DNA of 6,742 nt, taken from assembly GCA_002429615.1 (NCBI GenBank), contig DJAN01000268.1, positions 1-6,742 of the forward strand, written 5' to 3'. The notes below the pieces were generated by a model that saw nothing but the letters and a program-made list of their open reading frames with translations, had not been told where the DNA came from and did no database searches. Each line of letters begins with the position of its first letter. Within the stretch, counting starts at the first letter, position 1. Made by a program: the position numbers and the translations under genes. Shown here in pieces: positions 6,533 through 6,742 of this stretch. The DNA comes from Lysobacteraceae bacterium UBA6001 (GTDB taxonomy: Bacteria; Pseudomonadota; Gammaproteobacteria; Xanthomonadales; Xanthomonadaceae).

Positions 6533-6742
6533 GGCTGGTCCTCCACCGCGGCGACATCGACTTCGATCAGCTCGATCTTCGCCGAGTCCTTCGGCGGCAC
6601 GAACGTGAAGGCCGAATCCTTCAGCGCGGCATTCGTGTTCCAGGTGAGTGTGGTGGTGTACTGCGGCTGCGCCGGGTCGGTGGTGGTGGTGATCACCAGC
6701 CGGCGCGGCAGCGGCTTGTCGCCGGTCTCCAGCCACAGCTGC
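6529..6742 (-). CDS. DUF2092-family protein, C-terminal part (cut by window edge)
   Basis: An open frame with no start inside the window encodes 70 residues, beginning QLWLETGDKPLPRRLVITT and ending VEDQP before TGA (6531-6529). The pattern of W-hydrophobic-E, KPLPRRLVITT, then D(P)xxPQYTTTLTWNTN and AFTFVPP, matches the C-terminal part of DUF2092 (PF09865), predicted periplasmic proteins of LolA-like fold and unknown function. Assignment is from motif recall. Its stop overlaps the start of the next gene (ATGA, 4-nt overlap), so the two are co-transcribed and probably translationally coupled. The N-terminus, any signal peptide and the operon promoter lie beyond the window. Confidence 0.82.
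   Translation of the reverse strand, partial: QLWLETGDKPLPRRLVITTTTDPAQPQYTTTLTWNTNAALKDSAFTFVPPKDSAKIELIEVDVAAVEDQP
6540..6544 (-). promoter_or_regulatory. Shine-Dalgarno of the NRG-repeat gene
   Basis: GGAGG on the minus strand ends 7 nt before the ATG at 6532, which is ideal spacing. It lies within the last codons of the DUF2092 gene, as expected for translational coupling, and it decides the start: the longer open frame extending upstream is not used. It is the only well-placed strong Shine-Dalgarno among the genes here. Confidence 0.85.

Noticed and set aside
6030..6608. Plus-strand open frame of 192 codons opposite the NRG-repeat gene
   Set aside because: It is the complement of the repeat tract, which gives Thr/Leu/Ser runs; no ribosome binding site or domain was seen.
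6533..6736. N-terminal extension of the NRG-repeat gene to an ATG at 6736
   Set aside because: The extra 68 residues are low-complexity His/Ala/Arg, overlap the DUF2092 coding frame, and would bury the signal peptide and the GGAGG that mark the start at 6532.

Overview
The window comes from a GC-rich gammaproteobacterium, most likely of the Xanthomonadaceae (Stenotrophomonas, Pseudoxanthomonas, Xanthomonas and relatives). This rests on three things: the GTAG-headed REP palindromes, Mfd and ClsC-type proteins that match the gammaproteobacterial versions closely, and genes that lack a Shine-Dalgarno but carry a -10-like box a few bases before the ATG. The genus is an inference. No phage, insertion sequence, tRNA, rRNA or CRISPR was seen, and no gene-free stretch exceeds 300 bases.

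Layout. Bases 1-162 hold the right part of a REP doublet and the mfd promoter region. Bases 163-3633 (+) encode the full-length transcription-repair coupling factor Mfd. Bases 3634-3858 hold a C-rich stretch, a complete REP doublet (a perfect 25-bp inverted pair) and a small hairpin. Bases 3859-4257 (+) encode a small SpoIIAA-like (STAS/SEC14-type) protein. It converges on a minus-strand ClsC-type phospholipase D/cardiolipin synthase (4259-5818), with one base between the two stop codons. The 5819-5941 gap holds a -10-like box for the clsC-like gene and a strong intrinsic terminator for the next gene upstream. Bases 5942-6532 (-) encode a secreted Asn/Arg/Gly-repeat protein. Its start codon overlaps the stop codon of a DUF2092-family gene (6529-6742, cut by the window edge) as ATGA.

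How the genes relate. Mfd (DNA repair), the SpoIIAA-like protein and the ClsC-like enzyme look like independent housekeeping or accessory units. The clearest functional unit is the two-gene minus-strand operon DUF2092 -> NRG-repeat protein. It is translationally coupled, closed by its own terminator, and its second product, at least, is predicted to be exported. That pair is the best candidate for something little described. The second item of note is the same REP-spacer-REP module lying in direct orientation on both sides of mfd.
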